Below are positions 1 through 14,477 of a stretch of DNA of 64,000 nt, in pieces. This DNA comes from Ancistrus triradiatus. Lineage: Eukaryota > Chordata > Actinopteri > Siluriformes > Loricariidae. Within the stretch, counting starts at the first letter, position 1, and each line of letters begins with the position of its first letter. The notes under the pieces are model-generated. The model saw nothing but the letters and a program-made list of their open reading frames with translations, ran no database searches and had not been told where the DNA came from. The translations under genes were made by a program, and so were the position numbers. The stretch covers positions 1 to 64,000 of the forward strand of contig JAJAGP010001497.1 in assembly GCA_025084515.1 (NCBI GenBank). Direction: 5' to 3'.

Positions 1-495
1 ATTTTCTTACAATTGCTCCCACAGCTGATTTATTCACACCAACCTGCTTGCCTATTGTAGATTCTCTCTTCCCAGCCTGCTGCAGGTCTACAATTTTGTT
101 CCTGGTGTCCTTCGACAGCTCTTTGGTCTTGGCCATGGTTGAGTTTGGAGTCTGACTGTTTGAGGCTGTGGACAGGTGTCTTTTATACAGGTAACGAGGT
201 CAAGCAGGTGCCATTAATACAGGTAATGAGTGGAGGACAGAAGAGCTTCTTAAAGAGCTTCTGTGAGAGCCAGAAATCTTGCTTGTTTGTGGGTGACCAA
301 ATACTTATTTTCCACCATGATTTACAATTAAATTCTTTAAAAATCCTACAATGTGATTTCCTGGATTATTTTTTATCATTTTGTCTCTCATAGTTGAAGT
401 GTAGCTATGATGAAATTTACAGACCTCTCTCATCTTTCTAAGTAGGAGAACTTGCACAATCAGTGGCTGACTAAATACTTTTTTGCCCCACTGTA
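1..495 (-). mobile_element. Tc1/mariner element, 5' end of transposase plus terminal repeat
   Basis: The minus strand encodes the start of a Tc1-type transposase from the ATG at 135 (MAKTKELSKDT..., then QQAGKRESTIGKQVG), the N-terminal helix-turn-helix region. After the untranslated leader the element ends at 495 in the terminal inverted repeat (GCCCCACTGTA), with TA as the presumed target site. The rest of the element lies off the left edge. The same family recurs at 52667, 55441 and 57968. It probably sits in an intron or the flank of the mfsd1-like gene. Confidence 0.9.
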
Positions 496-770
496 TGTAA
501 GAATTAAAGTTACCTAATTAAATAAACAAATAAAACGAAATATAAAAATTAAAAGTGAACATTTAAAGAAAATTTAATGAATATAATCAAATATCATAAT
601 ATGTCAAATCATAAATGAGAGATAATGTAAAACTAAGAGATATTATTATTAAGGGTATAATAAAATAGAAAACTATCTGAGGATATATGAGCATATGAGG
701 AAAATATCAAACAAAAACATTGAATAAAATAATGTAAAAACACACATATGAGCATTATATAGTCACAGGG
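496..770. other. AT-rich spacer, no gene seen
   Basis: This A/T-rich stretch lies between the Tc1 end and the last visible mfsd1 exon. It shows no coding signal or recognised repeat and is probably the inside of mfsd1 intron 7. Confidence 0.5.
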
Positions 771-818
771 TCATACTCTGTGTGTGTGTGAGTGTGTGTG
801 TGTGTGTGTGATGCTCAC

Positions 819-1001
819 CACTCTGCGTGATTCCTCCTGTATGGTTCCATCCAAACCAAGCTGCTTCATCCCAACTTTATCCAGAAAACTGACTATTACA
901 GCCGAGACGAAACCCAACACACACAGCAGAGTACCTGCACACACACACACACACACACACACACCCTACTGTAAAACAGGAACAACTTGGTATTAAAAAT
1001 G

Positions 1002-1066
<65 letters not shown>

Positions 1067-1231
1067 TCACCCCCCCACAGCGTCCACTGCATGCCGTAAT
1101 GAGCCTCGAAGTGCTGGGTGAGGAAGAAGTTGAGGACGGAGCCGAGGCGAGAAAATGCCAGAGTGAGACCAAACGCCAACGCCAACTCCTTACCTTTAAA
1201 CCAGAACGCTGTGATACGGTTCTGTACAACT

Positions 1232-1276
<45 letters not shown>

Positions 1277-1352
1277 GACAGAAAAGACAGAAAAAGCAGA
1301 GAGTGCGATGTCTTAATAAAATACAATGACATCATATCATATCATTCAGTGT

Positions 1353-1395
<43 letters not shown>

Positions 1396-2227
1396 TGTCA
1401 GTGAGTGTGTCAGTGTGTGTGTGTGTGTGTGTGTGTTTGTACTTGTCAGCGATCCGTTGCCAGAGCCGAACAGAAGGCGGCCGGTCAGCATGAGGGGGAG
1501 CAGGTACCGAGTTCCTGTAAAATGAGAACCTAAAGCAAAGATGGAGGAACCCAACACACACAGGAAGGAGAAGAGGAACACACCGACTACACACACACGC
1601 ACACACACACAGAATAGAAATATAATATATTAAAGATGTTACAGATAGTTATTAGAGATGTCTTATAGGTTTGTACACACTCTCACACACACACACACTC
1701 TCACTCACACTCTCACACACACTCACAGCGGTTTCCCAGTTTGTCGATGAGGAATCCTGCCATGATCACAACCACAGCATTCCTGTATAGATCAAACACA
1801 CACACACACACACACACACACGTAATCAATAATCAAATTCATTTAATAACTGTGTGTGTGTGTGTGTGTGTGTGTGTCTCACGTCCAGGCGTAGACGGCG
1901 TACAGCAGGTTGTACTCCTGCGGTGTCATGCCGAGTCCCTGCACACACTCTGTCCCATTGATCAATGTGGAGTTCCCACACGTCAGGTTCTACAAGAGAG
2001 AGATAATCTGAGTGTGTGTGTACATGAGATATTAATACATCTCTATCTGTATGTGTCTGTATATAAGTGTATGTCTGTGTACCTGTAACTGGGTCTGTGC
2101 ATGTATATAAGTGTGTATTTGCTCACCCCCTGGAACTGTTGCTGCAATACACTGGGAATGTCGAAGCAGAAATAAGAGCCAAACGTCAGCATGCAGTTAA
2201 AGAAGAGCACCACAAACCTGTAATACG

Positions 2228-2287
<60 letters not shown>

Positions 2288-2655
2288 ATAATACAACATG
2301 AATCCCAAATTTTATACAACTACTGCATGCACTACACATCTAGAGTATGAAGCCCTGCTTATGCCCCTTATGTAGTGCACTTAGTGTTACACATTACAAA
2401 TATTTAAATGTACACTGCAGAAGTTGTGGCACCTCGCAGAAGAGCCACTAGTGTTTATAGAACGTGTTCATAGTTTATTAAAGTCACTATGAATACTATG
2501 TCATGAGTCTGACTTTACGTACAATAAAAACCTGAGTCACAGGTACGTTTAATTCATTCATACCCATATTAAACACGTTATAGTAAATAATAAACATGGT
2601 CTTTTAAACCCACCACTCTACCGCTAGCATTACCTTTCTCAGCCGGTTTCTCCAT
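819..2655 (-). CDS. mfsd1: MFSD1-like major facilitator transporter, 5' part (seven exons, 235 codons)
   Basis: The protein resembles MFSD1, a lysosomal-membrane dipeptide transporter of the major facilitator superfamily. Exons on the minus strand are 2634-2655, 2127-2227, 1883-1989, 1727-1782, 1443-1586, 1071-1229 and 819-934. All have GT-AG borders and join without a frame break. The protein starts MEKPAEKAYYRFVVLFFNC and continues GSYFCFDIPSVLQQQ, a predicted N-glycosylated loop (NLTCGNSTLINGTECVQG), then AVVVIMAGFLIDKLGNR and RLLFGSGNGSLT. The VQNRITAFWFKGKELALAFG segment matches the conserved family loop (VQNT..WFKGKEL). Roughly five to six membrane helices are covered; the C-terminal half is beyond base 1. 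Fish also have an MFSD1-like paralog, so the exact ortholog is open. The introns are short and full of CA/GT repeats. Confidence 0.85.
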
Positions 2656-3624
2656 GCTGCACACTGTGGGAATTTCAGCACAACTGCGCTGAAGACGAAA
2701 ATAAGTGTTGTTTTTGTTGTGAAATACTAGACCTACAAACCATACACGCAAGCCTCCACAGTGTTACGGATGACTTATCGATCCGCGTTTCTGAGCCACC
2801 GCGGCCCAGTAAAGTCACATGATTTGTTGAGATTTTTTTTTTTTTTTTTCAGTGTTTTTATCAGCGCTGAATCAGCCGTTGGCTAATCATCCATGCTAAG
2901 CGACGCAGTTTACTCAAAATCAGATCGTTAAAACAATGATAAAAAAATGTAGTTTCAGAGGTGTTAGCTGGTGTTTGTTTACAGAAAATACTTTTGTTCG
3001 CGTTTGTGATTTCAAAAGTAGGTTCAAACAGTTAAGACAGTTTGATTGGTTTAAACACTATTTTATACACTAGATTACATTACAGATAGATAAAAGCCAT
3101 CAAAGGTGATTTAAAGCACTGTTTCAATCTTTCCTGTGCTAAATACTTACATTGCATTATCATTAAAACTTCAGCCTTTCATACAGTACTTAAATACAAC
3201 CCACCCGTTTTAGTGATGAATTCTCAGCAAACAAAACATAAGTGACTTAGGGTTAAGTGCTATTCCTTTTAACGTTTTAAAACACCCAAATTAATTTAAT
3301 TTAAGGCATTTTACCATCCAAAACTCTTAGCTAGTATGATTGTGATTGACTTTATAAACAGAACTTGTGTTAAGTGTTATTTAATCATACAAAATTGTAA
3401 ATAAAACAGATTTGTATGTGCGAACCTGTAAGATAACAGCTTTGAAACTGGTCCATGAATTTTTACCCCAACCATCATTTTTGTGGGAAAAGCAGTCAGA
3501 ATATGTCCTGAGATTACTAGTGTAGTGACAAGGCAAGTACGGTTGAATCATTTCATAACCTATGGTGGTATCAGCCAATGGAAATGTAAAAACTGTTATT
3601 AATTATACCAATCATACTGGGTAC

Positions 3625-3790
3625 TGTGGTGGCACAGAGAGGTACTTGACTACTGACCAGAAAGCCCAGTGTCCACTGTTGGGACCCTGAGCAAGGTCCT
3701 TAATCTACAATTGCTTTTAAATTGTACCTCAGAATCCTATATCATATGTGAGTCACTCTTGATAAGAGCAGAATGCAAAATGGCTCAATG
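3625..3790 (+). repeat. tRNA-derived SINE, degraded
   Basis: The sequence has the layout of fish tRNA-derived SINEs: GTGGTGGCACAGAGAGGT at the head, then CCCTGAGCAAGGTCCTTAA, then CTTGATAAGAGCAGAATGC near the tail. It lies between mfsd1 and eme2. The flanks 2656-3620 and 3795-4440 hold only AT-rich spacer. Confidence 0.6.
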
Positions 3791-4264
3791 TTAATGTAGA
3801 TAATTCTAAAACATCCGTACGGTTTAACCTGCTGTATGCCCTTCACCCTAAGAAAGACGGATGTTATTTCATGGGTTTCTCGTCCCAATGTCTTTAATAT
3901 TACAGATGAATTGCTTCACGGTCCAGTAGAAGTGCTTTATAACATTCCTGCAGATAAACACTATATGTAAACTCAGGCACTATGATTTCAGCAAATACTC
4001 AGGACTCTGACCTCACTAGTATTTCTGATAGAGAAGCCTGACACTCCAGGGTTTAATCAGCAGAAATACTAAAAGCAGTGTGTAACAGGACCTGATATAA
4101 ATGGTAGAACGTTTCCTGTACTGTATTAATAAAAGACTTGGTCTTATTCTGATTTAATGTGCATGATGATAAGCTGTGTTTAATTCCAAACAGCATGAAA
4201 TAATACACATTTATATTCCTATACAATAAATAATAAGCAAAATTATATTTAATATCATGATTCA

Positions 4265-4345
4265 TGTACAGTCTTGTGCAAAAAAGCAAAAGTTTGGGCA
4301 TTTGATTTTTGAAATGAAAACAGGAATAAAAACACTACTGGATCT
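4265..4345. mobile_element. Possible Tc1-like terminal repeat remnant
   Basis: TACAGTCTTGTGCAAAA followed by AAGTTTGGGCATTTG resembles the terminal repeat of another fish Tc1-like family. No second end or transposase is visible nearby, so this is a weak call. Confidence 0.35.
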
Positions 4346-4523
4346 GGAAAGGAGGCCAATCTTTCCCACACAGGAAGTTTTATACATTATTTTTCCCAAT
4401 TAATTCAATTGTGCACTAAAATGTACAGCTGTGCAGGTTGTGTTTCATTTACATAACCCATAAAACACGTCATTCGGCCAACACTCTCGTCTCCACACTC
4501 TGACTCTGCATTTCCACAATCCT

Positions 4524-5150
4524 CTAGTCCAGCACCAGCTCAGGATTCTGGGACGTCATGAGCCGGAGCAATCGGTTCGACAGTTCCGGCCCGATACGCC
4601 TCTCGCCGGCTCCGCCTATCACTGTGAGATCAGCCAATAATCGGCGCTGCTCCTCTTCTGACTCCGCCTCCTCATAAGCCTGATAGAACGATGTAAGGGA
4701 GGATTGTTTGGGTTTATTCATTTACTATTTGCTATGGTTGTGTCCCAAACCACACACTATATTCACTATATAGTGCACATAAACACCCTCACTCCAAAGG
4801 GGGTGTGTCCCAAACCACACACCTTACTGAATATTACCTATTCTGCATTCACTTGCATATTACTCTCAGCAGAGTGCACTATATAGTGAACAGAGTGTAT
4901 TTGGGACACATAGAGCTCTGGTGTAGAAGGAGGGTAGAAGAATTAATACAGGTACCTGTAGCAGGAGGTTGGGGGAGGGGTAAGCGCTCGTCACAGCTGT
5001 AGCCATAGTAACGCTGACCCGGTTGAGCTGCTGTACCTGTCTTGTCCACACTTGAGCGAGGCCACGCCCACTTTTCTCAACACGTACACCACCGGCCCAC
5101 GAACCATCCAAACAGAAACCCAGATCAGGACCGTGGTACTGCTTCCTGCA

Positions 5151-5188
<38 letters not shown>

Positions 5189-5198
5189 TATAAATATT

Positions 5199-5262
<64 letters not shown>

Positions 5263-6722
5263 GTATAACAGACAGAGTGTGTATGTATATGTGGGTGTGT
5301 GTGTGTGTGTGTACTCACTTATATGGCCGTTTGGATAAGGCCTTCGTAACGGCACATACGTGCTCTGTAACCTCCTGCCAGCCAAACAGGAAACGAACTG
5401 ACACATTCTTATACAGCTGCAGGTACACCAACACCTGGTTACCATGGAAACAACCATTACGACGTCACACATACAGTAACATTCACCGATTGTCCTACAT
5501 AACACAATCAGATGCAGCTTTAAGTGAGGAAAGAGCCGGTGTGATACACATGCATTCAAATAATGATGTCATAAATGTTTTGTGAGGAGGGAGGGGAATG
5601 ATGATCATCAAGGTGAAGAGCGTGAAGGTAAGGTGAGGAGAAACAGGAAAATGAAATGACCTCCTCAACGTTCATGTCCTGGAGAGCAAGCTGAGAGTGC
5701 GGACACACACCGTCGTCATCATCATCATCATCATCATCATATGAGGATTCCCTGAGGACACACCCGCACACGCACACACACCCACACGCACACACAGACA
5801 CGTAGACACACACAGACAGAAATAACACAAATCAAAGTATAATCACAAGTGAAAAAAGTAAATAAAAATACTAAGTAGAAAATATTACAAAATATCTGTC
5901 GCTGTTTTACGATGGTCTAGTTACGATCAGATTTATGTTTCAAAATGTAAAATGATTTCATTATTAAAATAAACATGTTAATAATATTCAGTGGAATGTC
6001 TCTTACATATAATAACACATATAATAAGTTTTATATGAATATTTTATAATAACATTTATTTTTTATATTTTATATAGAATTAGAATTCATATTAATATAG
6101 AGATTTATTTGTAAAAACAATTGTTTGTTTTTTTATAACAAAAATAACTATTATATTTAACTGTATAATTTTATATGTTTTTAAAATGATTTTATCTGTA
6201 ATTTAATTTATTGATGCTGTGTGTATATAAAGGTGGTTTAATAGAATAATATGTTGTTTTGCTATGCGTGTATGTGTGTGTGTGCGTGCGTTACCTTTGT
6301 ACACCTGGGTGCCCTGTTACCAGCAGTGTGAGGCCGCTGCGCGAGTTTTTGTTCAGATACTCACAGAGAGCTGGGAAAAGAGACTCCGCCCCCCCACATC
6401 CACCAATCAGAGCCTGGGAGAGAGATGATAAAAATAATAACAGTATTTACAATAATAATAATAATAACAGCATTCATAATAAGAATAGTAATAAATAAAA
6501 GAATAATAATAATAAAATAGTCCTACTACTACGAATAAAAATAATAAATAAAATAACAATAATAATAATACAATAAAAAATTAAAATAATAATAACAAAT
6601 TGACCTGTTTGATGGATCTTTTCATGTCCATAAACTCCTCCTGACTGATCACCATCAGCACCTGATCCTCCTCCACCTCACCTTCATCATTATCCTCAGT
6701 CTGTAACAAACAAACAAACAAA

Positions 6723-6774
<52 letters not shown>

Positions 6775-7283
6775 AAGTAACTGCATTCCAAAAATCCAAA
6801 CACAGATTTTATGTTGATATATGTTATCTGGATGTCTGTGTGTGCGTATTTATATATGTTTATGTGTGTGTGTACTTTTCGAGTCCAGCTGATGGTGTGT
6901 GTGAGCTCGTGTTCCTCAATTTGGCTCCTCCACTCCAAACCAGCCAGTGAATTCAACAACACATCACAGCCTGAGTCCTGCAACAACACTGCGCGCACAC
7001 GCGCACACGCGCACACGCGCACACGCACACACGCACTATTTATAATATTATGTTGGTGCTGCACAGCTGGTAGGAACCCAGGTTCATTCCTCGTTTCACT
7101 CATACTCTGTGTGTGTGTGTGTGTGTGTTATGGGTTCTCACCCGATCCAAACCAGTACTGCAGATCAATAAATCATTCATTTTCTTATCTGCGTAAACCT
7201 GGTCAGGGTCATGAGAAAGCCGAGCCCTGGCCGGCAGCATAGGGCACTAGACACGGACAACCCTAGACAATTAATCGTAGGGG

Positions 7284-7350
<67 letters not shown>

Positions 7351-7899
7351 GGCACTAGTGTGTAGAGGAGAATATGCAAAACTCCATCCAGACAGTAGCC
7401 AGAGGTCAGGATCGAACCCCGGAAGTGTCCAGCACCACTAATGGTGACTCTGACTGCAGTTAGTATGAACTGTAGTGTCAGTACCTGGGTGGATGTGGAC
7501 GGTTAGAGATTTGAGATATTCCCTCGGTTTGAGCTTCCTCACCAAATCCATCTGCTTCCTCCTCCATAACTGCTCCTGTCTCCTCTCCTCCCTCTGTCTC
7601 TCCTTCTGTCTCACTCTCTCCTCCCTCTGTCTCACTCTCTCCTCCTGTCTCACTCTCCCCCAGTTCTCCCCGCGGCTCTCTCTGCTCCTCGCCCCGGGAC
7701 TCGGGCTCTGTACGGCGGCTACGGGTGCCCTCTCTATCCGATCTGTCCCTCCTCCGTCCTCCGTCTCTGAATCGGAGATTTCCCAGCTGTGCGCGCGCTT
7801 TAAACCTGATATCATGCTGTCCGTACAGGTGAGCAAACTCCCATTCACCAGGGACCCTCTGAGCTGCTCACTGCGCATGCGGAAGAACCACGGCTCCAC
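4524..7899 (-). CDS. eme2: EME2-like subunit of MUS81 structure-specific endonuclease (8 exons, 431 aa)
   Basis: EME2 is the non-catalytic partner of MUS81, which cuts stalled forks and branched DNA in the nucleus. Exons on the minus strand are 7485-7899, 6876-6988, 6605-6700, 6295-6413, 5661-5751, 5319-5434, 4956-5145 and 4524-4679. They sum to 1296 nt in frame, and all introns are GT-AG. Diagnostic parts are WEISDSETEDGG near the N-terminus, a charged R/E/Q-rich segment, LLQDSGCDVLLNSL, WQEVTEHVCAVTKALSKRP, then QQLNRVSVTMATAV and AYPSPNLLLQ. The C-terminus RRIGPELSNRLL...NPELVLD is typical of EME helix-hairpin-helix tails. Similarity and length favour EME2 (human about 379 aa) over the longer EME1. 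Exon 5 has a run of nine aspartates from a trinucleotide repeat. It is head-to-head with nubp2, as expected for the 16p13.3 neighbourhood. Confidence 0.88.
5150..5318. repeat. CA / (TA)n / GT compound microsatellite forming most of eme2 intron 6
   Basis: On the plus strand there is (AC)n at 5152-5186, (AT)n at about 5204-5258, and GT-rich sequence at 5278-5312. In the minus-strand transcript this reads CA tract, self-complementary TA tract, then UG tract, filling the intron from donor 5318 to acceptor 5146. Confidence 0.9.
6410..6600. repeat. AAT-rich simple repeat in eme2 intron 3
   Basis: This is an imperfect (AAT/ATA)n tract with no other feature. Confidence 0.7.
7165..7440 (+). repeat. 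SINE-like repeat split by a CA microsatellite, in eme2 intron 1
   Basis: The left part reads CTGGTCAGGGTCATGAGAA. The right part reads AATATGCAAAACTCCATCCA and AGGATCGAACCCC (a tRNA B-box-like segment). A (CA)n tract at 7285-7347 separates them. The same family recurs at 25865-26060 and 44165-44285. Confidence 0.65.
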
Positions 7900-8771
7900 T
7901 TGTTTACACTAAGTACGGATGCAGGCGAGGGACAAAATCCGACATATAAAAAACACACAGCAAACTCTAATGCAGGACAAAATAGCTTACATAAAATACA
8001 CAGGTTTTATTTACTTAATTATAAACATATTTGTGCACATGCACTCACTTATTATGTATTTATGAGTTTATTTATTTATATAGCCTACTTTAATTCATGT
8101 AGCCTAATTACTTATATATGTATTTGTCTTTTTGTATTTGTATCTATATATTAATTTTTTTATTTGCACATTGCAGTGACTTAATTATATAGACATTTTA
8201 AATTTATTTTGATTTTATTTTTTATTTGCATATTTCTCTCTCAAATTTATTCATTTAACTTTTTCCGAGAATAGCATTTTCAGCTCTAATAAATTATTGA
8301 TTTTTATTTGTGTTTGAGCATTTTATTAATTAATAATAATTATTATTATTTCATAAATGTATTAATTGTACTAAATATGTTTATTAATTTATTTTATTAT
8401 ATATTAGTGCATTTTACCTCTAATATATTTATTTATGTATTTTTATTTGTAAACCTATACGTGTCTATACTTCTGTATTGTATTTTAATGTTTATTTATT
8501 TTATTTATCTGATCTAATAATTTAATTGATATATTTGTTTAAAGATAATAATTAATAACTCCTCTTTTTGGTTTAAACACTATCAAATGCTCTCTAACGA
8601 TCTGTAAGCAGGAACTGAACGGCAGCGCGGGTGTTGATGGGAAACGTTGTTTTTATAGTAGTAAGAACGTTACAGCTTCTGGGTTCTTCGTAAAAGCTGT
8701 ACTTATTTTTGAAATAATTTTTAGAAATAAAATACTACAATAATCCTGCACTGACGTGCCAAGACGTGCCA

Positions 8772-8830
8772 TGACGTCACGGCACATGGCGCGCTAGGGT
8801 CAGAAGGATAACCAATCAGAGCTCTAGGGC
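8772..8830 (+). promoter_or_regulatory. nubp2 proximal promoter: CRE/ATF site and CCAAT box
   Basis: TGACGTCA at 8772-8779 is a perfect palindromic CRE/ATF site. CCAAT at 8812-8816 (ACCAATCAGAG) lies about 35 bases before the start codon. There is no TATA box. The 949 bases between the eme2 and nubp2 start codons could act as a shared divergent promoter; that is inference. Confidence 0.55.
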
Positions 8831-8847
8831 ATGAGCTCGCGGAAGAT

Positions 8848-11026
<2,179 letters not shown>

Positions 11027-11036
11027 GGAGGAGCCC

Positions 11037-11076
<40 letters not shown>

Positions 11077-11159
11077 AGGTAGTTCTGTGATCAAGTGTGT
11101 ATGGACTGAAATAAGTCCCTGTGTGTCAGAAGACAACTGGAAATATTTTCAATAGAGGC

Positions 11160-11181
11160 AATAAATAAATAAATCTTAATA
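11160..11181 (+). terminator. nubp2 polyadenylation signals
   Basis: Overlapping AATAAA hexamers begin at 11160, with another near 11177, about 130-155 bases after the nubp2 stop codon and before a (CA)n tract at 11196-11229. Confidence 0.6.
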
Positions 11182-11192
11182 AACGTTAAATG

Positions 11193-11229
<37 letters not shown>

Positions 11230-11230
<1 letters not shown>

Positions 11231-12530
11231 CAGTGTATAAAGGTCATCTGATTTTACATATGAAGCAACTTGTCTGTTTCTCCAATCCCACGTCCTGTCA
11301 CTCACTATGGCATCTACTCACACATCCAATTATTAATAATCATCAATAATAACTAAATTGAACATACTTATAAAATGTTAAATACTAAATAAAACATTAA
11401 ATACAATTACAATATGTTTAATACCACACAATTAATAAATATGTGATTTCTAAAGATTTAATTAAAACTGAAATAAGTAATGCACACAATTTCTGCAGAA
11501 CATCATGGCTACATTAATGAATAAATAAATGTTAATAACGCTACATAAAAAATTAATAACCGCTGAAAACCTTGTCTGAATTAGAAAATAAATATTTATA
11601 AAAATTATTATATATATTAAAATAATTACCAATTATATTGCTACTATATTTACCTATAAATAAATAAAACAATACTAACAGTTATAGCCAATAATTTATT
11701 AAACATTAATAATAAACAAATTAATACAATTATAAATATAATTACTGCTGCAGACCATAGTTGGATTAACAAAAATATTAATTACATAAAATCATAAAAA
11801 TAAAGATTTACATGTCAAGGCTGCATGAGTTAATAAATGTCATTAATAATAAGAAATATAAAAAAATAATAAATAGAAACCACTGTTGGAGGACTGGATT
11901 AATAAATATAGAAATGTTAATAATACTTAAAAAATAACAAATGGAAATGTACCGCTGAACGACAAGATAATATTAATTCTAACAATTAGTTTAAATATTA
12001 ATAGACCTTAATACTGCCACTAAAGACCATGACTGAATTAATGAATACATTTTATAAACATTAAACTAATAATATAATTATGAATATTTTTTCGCTGAAC
12101 ACCATGACTGTATTAATTTCACCGTTCTACTATGAATTTTGGTGGTAATTTGGCCACTTCATGATTCTACTGCCAAATTTCACAGGCATTTTTTTATCCT
12201 GGGAATGTCTGTTAAAAACTAATAGTGGTTCAGATTCAAGTGTCATTTTAAGAACATGCTCTTGATGTGATTTGTGGCACAAATGTCTAAAGTCTTGGCT
12301 TTTTGGCTGAAATTGCCTGTAAATTATATGTTCATCTCATTAACATAAATCAACAAAACTCACCTCTGCATGAAATTCTTCACACAGACACCCCTACAAG
12401 AGTAAGCAGTGCGTTTATATATATATATATATATGTTGCTCACATTCTGTTTTTCCTTCACCCAAGCTCTGACACATTCATTTTCACTTCCTTTGGTCAA
12501 ACCACATGCTAGTTGATCTGAGTGCATGAG
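11230..12530. other. AT-rich intergenic DNA, no gene seen
   Basis: This stretch is dominated by A/T-rich sequence with many short TTAATAA-like words. No conserved coding stretch or clear transposon end is visible. A short (TA)n tract lies at 12417-12434. Confidence 0.5.
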
Positions 12531-12534
12531 CATG

Positions 12535-13391
12535 CACTAAAGCAGCACTATTTCTGACAGGCCTTCATCTTACTGCAGGTCAGTTCATGCTTTTTCTCCT
12601 CTTCCACAAGATCCAGTTTGTTCTGATGCTGCACCACAATCTGTTTTATATAAACTCATCATTTTCCCCAGATGTTCATTCATACTTTATATACACAGAT
12701 TAATAAATGAGAACACGGTCAGATTTAAACATCTTAGGGCTTTGGGGTGTGTGAGCTCATGAGTACAGAAGGGGGAAGTTAGCTCTTCCTCCAAATGCAT
12801 CGTCATTAACGGTCTTAAAGCAGCAGGAGAAAATGAAGATGATCTGTATTTTGAAAAATCAAACATCCACATGTACAGGGAGGTTTAATAGTGAAGAACA
12901 TTAACTGGTGTTTCTGCAGCCTGCAAACTGAAAGGTAACGGGGAGTTACAAGATATCACTCCATACACAGGAAGTTCAGTACTGCTGCCCTGTTATTGCA
13001 CTGATCTACAGAACAAACCTGAGGGAGTTACATGGGAGAAGGACCTTCATTCCAACTGGACAGAGATAAAAACTGATACTGACTGAAGAGGATGCCCAGC
13101 AACAACCAGCCCAGCAACCAAAGGAACAACAACGACAGCAACAGCTCCACCTAAACCTCCAACACCACTCCAACCTCCAACCTCCAATCCAGCAACCAAA
13201 GGAACTACAGCTAAAACATCTCCAAATAAACCTTCCACAGATACCACAAACATAATACACACCGTACTGAATAACCTTTATTAGTACAGCTTAAACACGA
13301 AGGGATTTGTACTAAGAAACAAGCAAACACTAAACCCAACTAGATCTTCAACATCCAGCCTGAGGACCAATGGAGAACCCGAAGCAGCTAC
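12535..13391 (+). pseudogene. Broken V-type immunoglobulin receptor copy (opposite orientation to the two intact copies)
   Basis: This is a plus-strand relative of the receptors at 43829-45579 and 51627-58905. The second half of the signal-peptide exon is present (GACAGGCCTTCATCTTACTG, donor after 12579), but its ATG half is deleted: upstream flank ending TGCACTAAAGCAGCAC is joined straight to it. The V-domain exon starts at 12920 (ACKLKGNGELQDITPYTGSS, then LLPCYCTDLQNKPEGVTWEK). It stops in a TGA near 13082, where it is fused to the Pro/Thr stalk (TTSPATKGTTT...TAPPKPPTP), so half the V domain, including its second cysteine, is lost. Intron homology to the copy near 52200-52370 continues to 13391, where a LINE tail begins. 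Confidence 0.8.
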
Positions 13392-13690
13392 AAGTCTAGT
13401 CAAGTCAGATTTATTTATATAGAGCTTTTTACAATAGACCATTGTGTCATAGCAACTTTATAATATTTGATTATCTTCTAATATCTATGGCCAATCCCAA
13501 ATTGAGCAAGCCTAGGGCAACAGTGGCAAGGAAAATCTCCCTAAGCGTTATGAGAAAGAAACCTTGGGAGGACCAAGACTCAAAAAGGGACCCAACCTGC
13601 TTGGGTGGTGTAGATGATAAATCTAAGAATGAAAGTAATTTATCTAAACTAATAAGTCTTACAGAGATAGTTCAAATAAAATAATGTAAA
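13392..13690 (-). mobile_element. 3' end of a non-LTR retrotransposon (LINE)
   Basis: The sequence runs AGTCAAGTCAGATTTATTTA, TATAGAGCTTTTTAC, then CAACAGTGGCAAGGAAAATC and AAACCTTGGGAGG. This is a repeat tail common in teleosts, read here on the minus strand. It abuts the broken immunoglobulin copy and probably belongs with the LINE coding fragments at 15150-16110. Confidence 0.6.
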
Positions 13691-14450
13691 ATGCACATCG
13701 CCATTAAGTAGTCCGATACACAGAATCTGTAACGCTGGAGGCGGAACATGGGAAAATGGGTGAGAAAACAAACATAGACGAGGAAGTAACAAAAGAGGTG
13801 ATACCTGACTTAAATGAGGAACGAACACGCCGGACGATCGTGGAGGAGCTTGGGAGACACGGACAGGAGTAAAGCCTGAAACAGACAGACGCGAAAGGTG
13901 CATAGGAACGCGACAGGCACGGACGGACACGAGAACCATATCAGGCAGGATAAACCACAAGTACTGTCTCTCGCGGACACACTTATAAAGGAAGCCCCAC
14001 AGGTGAGTTCAATAATCAGTCCGATCGCGGTGGGGTGGTCCGTAATGCCGTGAAGCGTGACGAGTCACTCCAGGATCTCGAGTCTAAGCAGGAAAGTCCT
14101 TGGTGGCACTTTGTCCCCAGATAACCGTAGAAGGGAGAGAGTTACTGCACCCAGGTGTGGCCCGGGTATGTTGGGGTTGTGGTTGGAGCTGAAGTGGATG
14201 AACATCATGTGTGGGACTGGAGCTGGTACAGGAACACAGCTTTGAGAGAAAACAGAAAATGTAATTAGTTATTGATTAAGAGCATACTGTCTATCTATTT
14301 CTCTAAGATTTTGGAGAGAAAAGGTAGATTTGAGATCGGTATAATTAGATATTACACAAGGATCAAGATTTGTTAGGGTCCTACCTTCTAAAGGGTAGGG
14401 GGCGGCATCTGTTCAGTTTACATCCCCAGGTACCTGACAGCTACCGCAAT
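13690..14450. other. Unassigned repeat-like segment
   Basis: No gene is recognised. The stretch 13730-14240 is richer in G/C than its neighbours and could be part of an LTR or other element. The stretch 14230-14390 resembles LINE-derived sequence. Neither can be named from sequence alone. Confidence 0.3.
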
Positions 14451-14477
14451 CATGCATGCATGTTGGTAGGCTGCGTG

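Noticed and set aside
877..1335. Open frames rich in Cys-Val or Thr-His across the microsatellites
   Set aside because: They are translations of (GT)n/(CA)n. Only the short non-repeat parts are real mfsd1 exons. The same applies at 2043, 5052, 6696, 9057 and 40023.
13006..13262. Minus-strand Cys/Trp-rich and Val/Gly-rich frames, also 44374-44601 on the plus strand
   Set aside because: They are antisense of the Pro/Thr stalk repeats of the immunoglobulin receptors.
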